From Gammaproteobacteria bacterium (GTDB taxonomy: Bacteria; Pseudomonadota; Gammaproteobacteria; Eutrophobiales; Eutrophobiaceae), in contig VYCZ01000190.1 in assembly GCA_009843675.1 (NCBI GenBank), positions 1 to 6,864 of the forward strand: DNA of 6,864 nucleotides, given 5' to 3'. Position 1 is the first letter of the stretch, and the number at the start of each line of letters is the position of its first letter. Position numbers and translations under genes: made by a program. Of the stretch, positions 6,234-6,864 are shown piece by piece. The notes beneath the pieces are model-generated. The model saw only the letters and a program-made list of their open reading frames with translations. It was not told the DNA's origin and did not search any database.

Positions 6234-6864
6234 CGTAAAGCCGAACAATCCCGACTACGATTCGTTCATCGACATCATCCGCAAGCGGCGTAGCGTGCGC
6301 CGCTTCGAGAAGGGGCGATCCATCTCCCGCGAGGTACTGGAACGTATTGCCGAGGCCGGGCGCTGGGCGCCGAGCGGGGCGAACGTGCAGCCCTGGGACT
6401 TCATCGTGGTGGAAGACCCGGACATGCGGGACCGGGTGGTGGAGGTGTTCCTGCGCCAGGCCGACCGGCTGATGAAATACACGAAAGGGTTTCCGTCCGT
6501 CTATAAAAGTTATCTCAACAACACGGTGGCCATCTTCATCGTACTGGGAGACCGGCGCTGGAACATCAATTTCCCCCAGGGCGTGACTCCGGAAAGCGAA
6601 GCGGATTACCGGCAGAATAACGAGAACATCTTTTACTGCTCCATCGGCGCGGCGATCCAGAATATCCAGCTTGCGGTCACGGCCAACGGCCTGACCTCGG
6701 CCTGGCTGTCCGGTGGCGGCGAACAACAGACCAACGATGAGTTGAGCGAATTGCTGGGGTATCCCCCGTTTCTCAGGGCCTACGGCACCATTCCCATCGG
6801 TTTTCCGGCAAAAGACGTCTCTTCCAGGTACCGCCGGCCCCTGCAGCAGGTGGTCCACTGGAAC
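6226..6864 (+). CDS. Nitroreductase family flavoprotein (3' end beyond the window)
   Basis: An FMN-dependent oxidoreductase of the nitroreductase superfamily, 213 codons visible with no stop before the right edge. Family motifs are RRSVRRF (21-27, FMN phosphate and ribityl contacts), APSGANVQPWDFIVVED (48-64, flavin contacts) and the C-terminal block GAAIQNIQLAVTANGLTSAWLSGG, which packs on the flavin. The final visible residues, RRPLQQVVHWN, match the usual end of the family, so only a few residues are likely missing. The start is inferred as the GTG at 6226: there is no in-frame ATG before the RRSVRRF motif, and GTG-GCT-AAC leads straight into the conserved N-terminus. It overlaps the receptor gene by eight bases (stop TAA at 6231-6233), so translation is probably coupled; no good ribosome site is seen. 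Members reduce nitro groups, quinones, enones or carbon-halogen bonds, and the true substrate is unknown. Bases 6301-6480 are 67% G+C, richer than much of the receptor gene. Confidence 0.9.
   Translation, partial: MANVKPNNPDYDSFIDIIRKRRSVRRFEKGRSISREVLERIAEAGRWAPSGANVQPWDFIVVEDPDMRDRVVEVFLRQADRLMKYTKGFPSVYKSYLNNTVAIFIVLGDRRWNINFPQGVTPESEADYRQNNENIFYCSIGAAIQNIQLAVTANGLTSAWLSGGGEQQTNDELSELLGYPPFLRAYGTIPIGFPAKDVSSRYRRPLQQVVHWN

Noticed and set aside
6169..6858. 229-codon open frame on the minus strand
   Set aside because: It is antisense to the nitroreductase gene, which has intact FMN motifs; the long frame follows from G+C-rich codon use.
1..6864. CRISPR array, tRNA or rRNA genes
   Set aside because: No regularly spaced repeats and no tRNA- or rRNA-like sequences were seen; nearly all of the window is protein-coding.

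Overview
The window looks like part of a Gram-negative chromosome, most probably from a gammaproteobacterium. It encodes an outer-membrane TonB-dependent receptor of the 'EEITVTAQKREQ' type, a Sec-exported periplasmic sulfatase and a type I restriction-modification methylase. I infer the lineage from protein style only; there is no rRNA, tRNA or other lineage marker.

Left third (minus strand, about 28-1611): an hsdM-type DNA methyltransferase gene with intact catalytic motifs. Its C-terminus stops abruptly and changes to a Gly/Pro-rich tail exactly where the DNA becomes a G-tract/C-tract inverted repeat (33-64). No hsdS or hsdR is visible. From what I know of close HsdM relatives, about 150 C-terminal residues are missing, so this is probably a truncated or orphan methylase.

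Divergent intergenic region (1612-1779): this holds a plausible hsdM promoter and a perfect 12-bp-arm palindrome at 1741-1765. The palindrome's GGGGACG core resembles the repeat at the broken end of hsdM. The two repeats bracket the methylase, which suggests REP-like or mobile palindromes shaped this block.

Right two thirds (plus strand, 1780-6864): four closely packed co-directional genes that read as one operon. They are a periplasmic formylglycine-type sulfatase (1780-3255), a DUF1989/carboxyguanidine-deaminase-family protein (3281-3871), a TonB-dependent receptor (3933-6233) and a nitroreductase-family flavoprotein. The nitroreductase starts at a GTG inside the last codons of the receptor gene (6226) and runs off the window's right edge.

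A reasonable working model is a substrate-acquisition operon. The receptor would import a scarce compound across the outer membrane, the sulfatase would remove a sulfate (or related) ester in the periplasm, and the two cytoplasmic proteins would process a nitrogen-containing or redox-active product. The substrate cannot be read from the sequence. The combination of a lone DUF1989 protein with a sulfatase, receptor and nitroreductase is the most novel point here.
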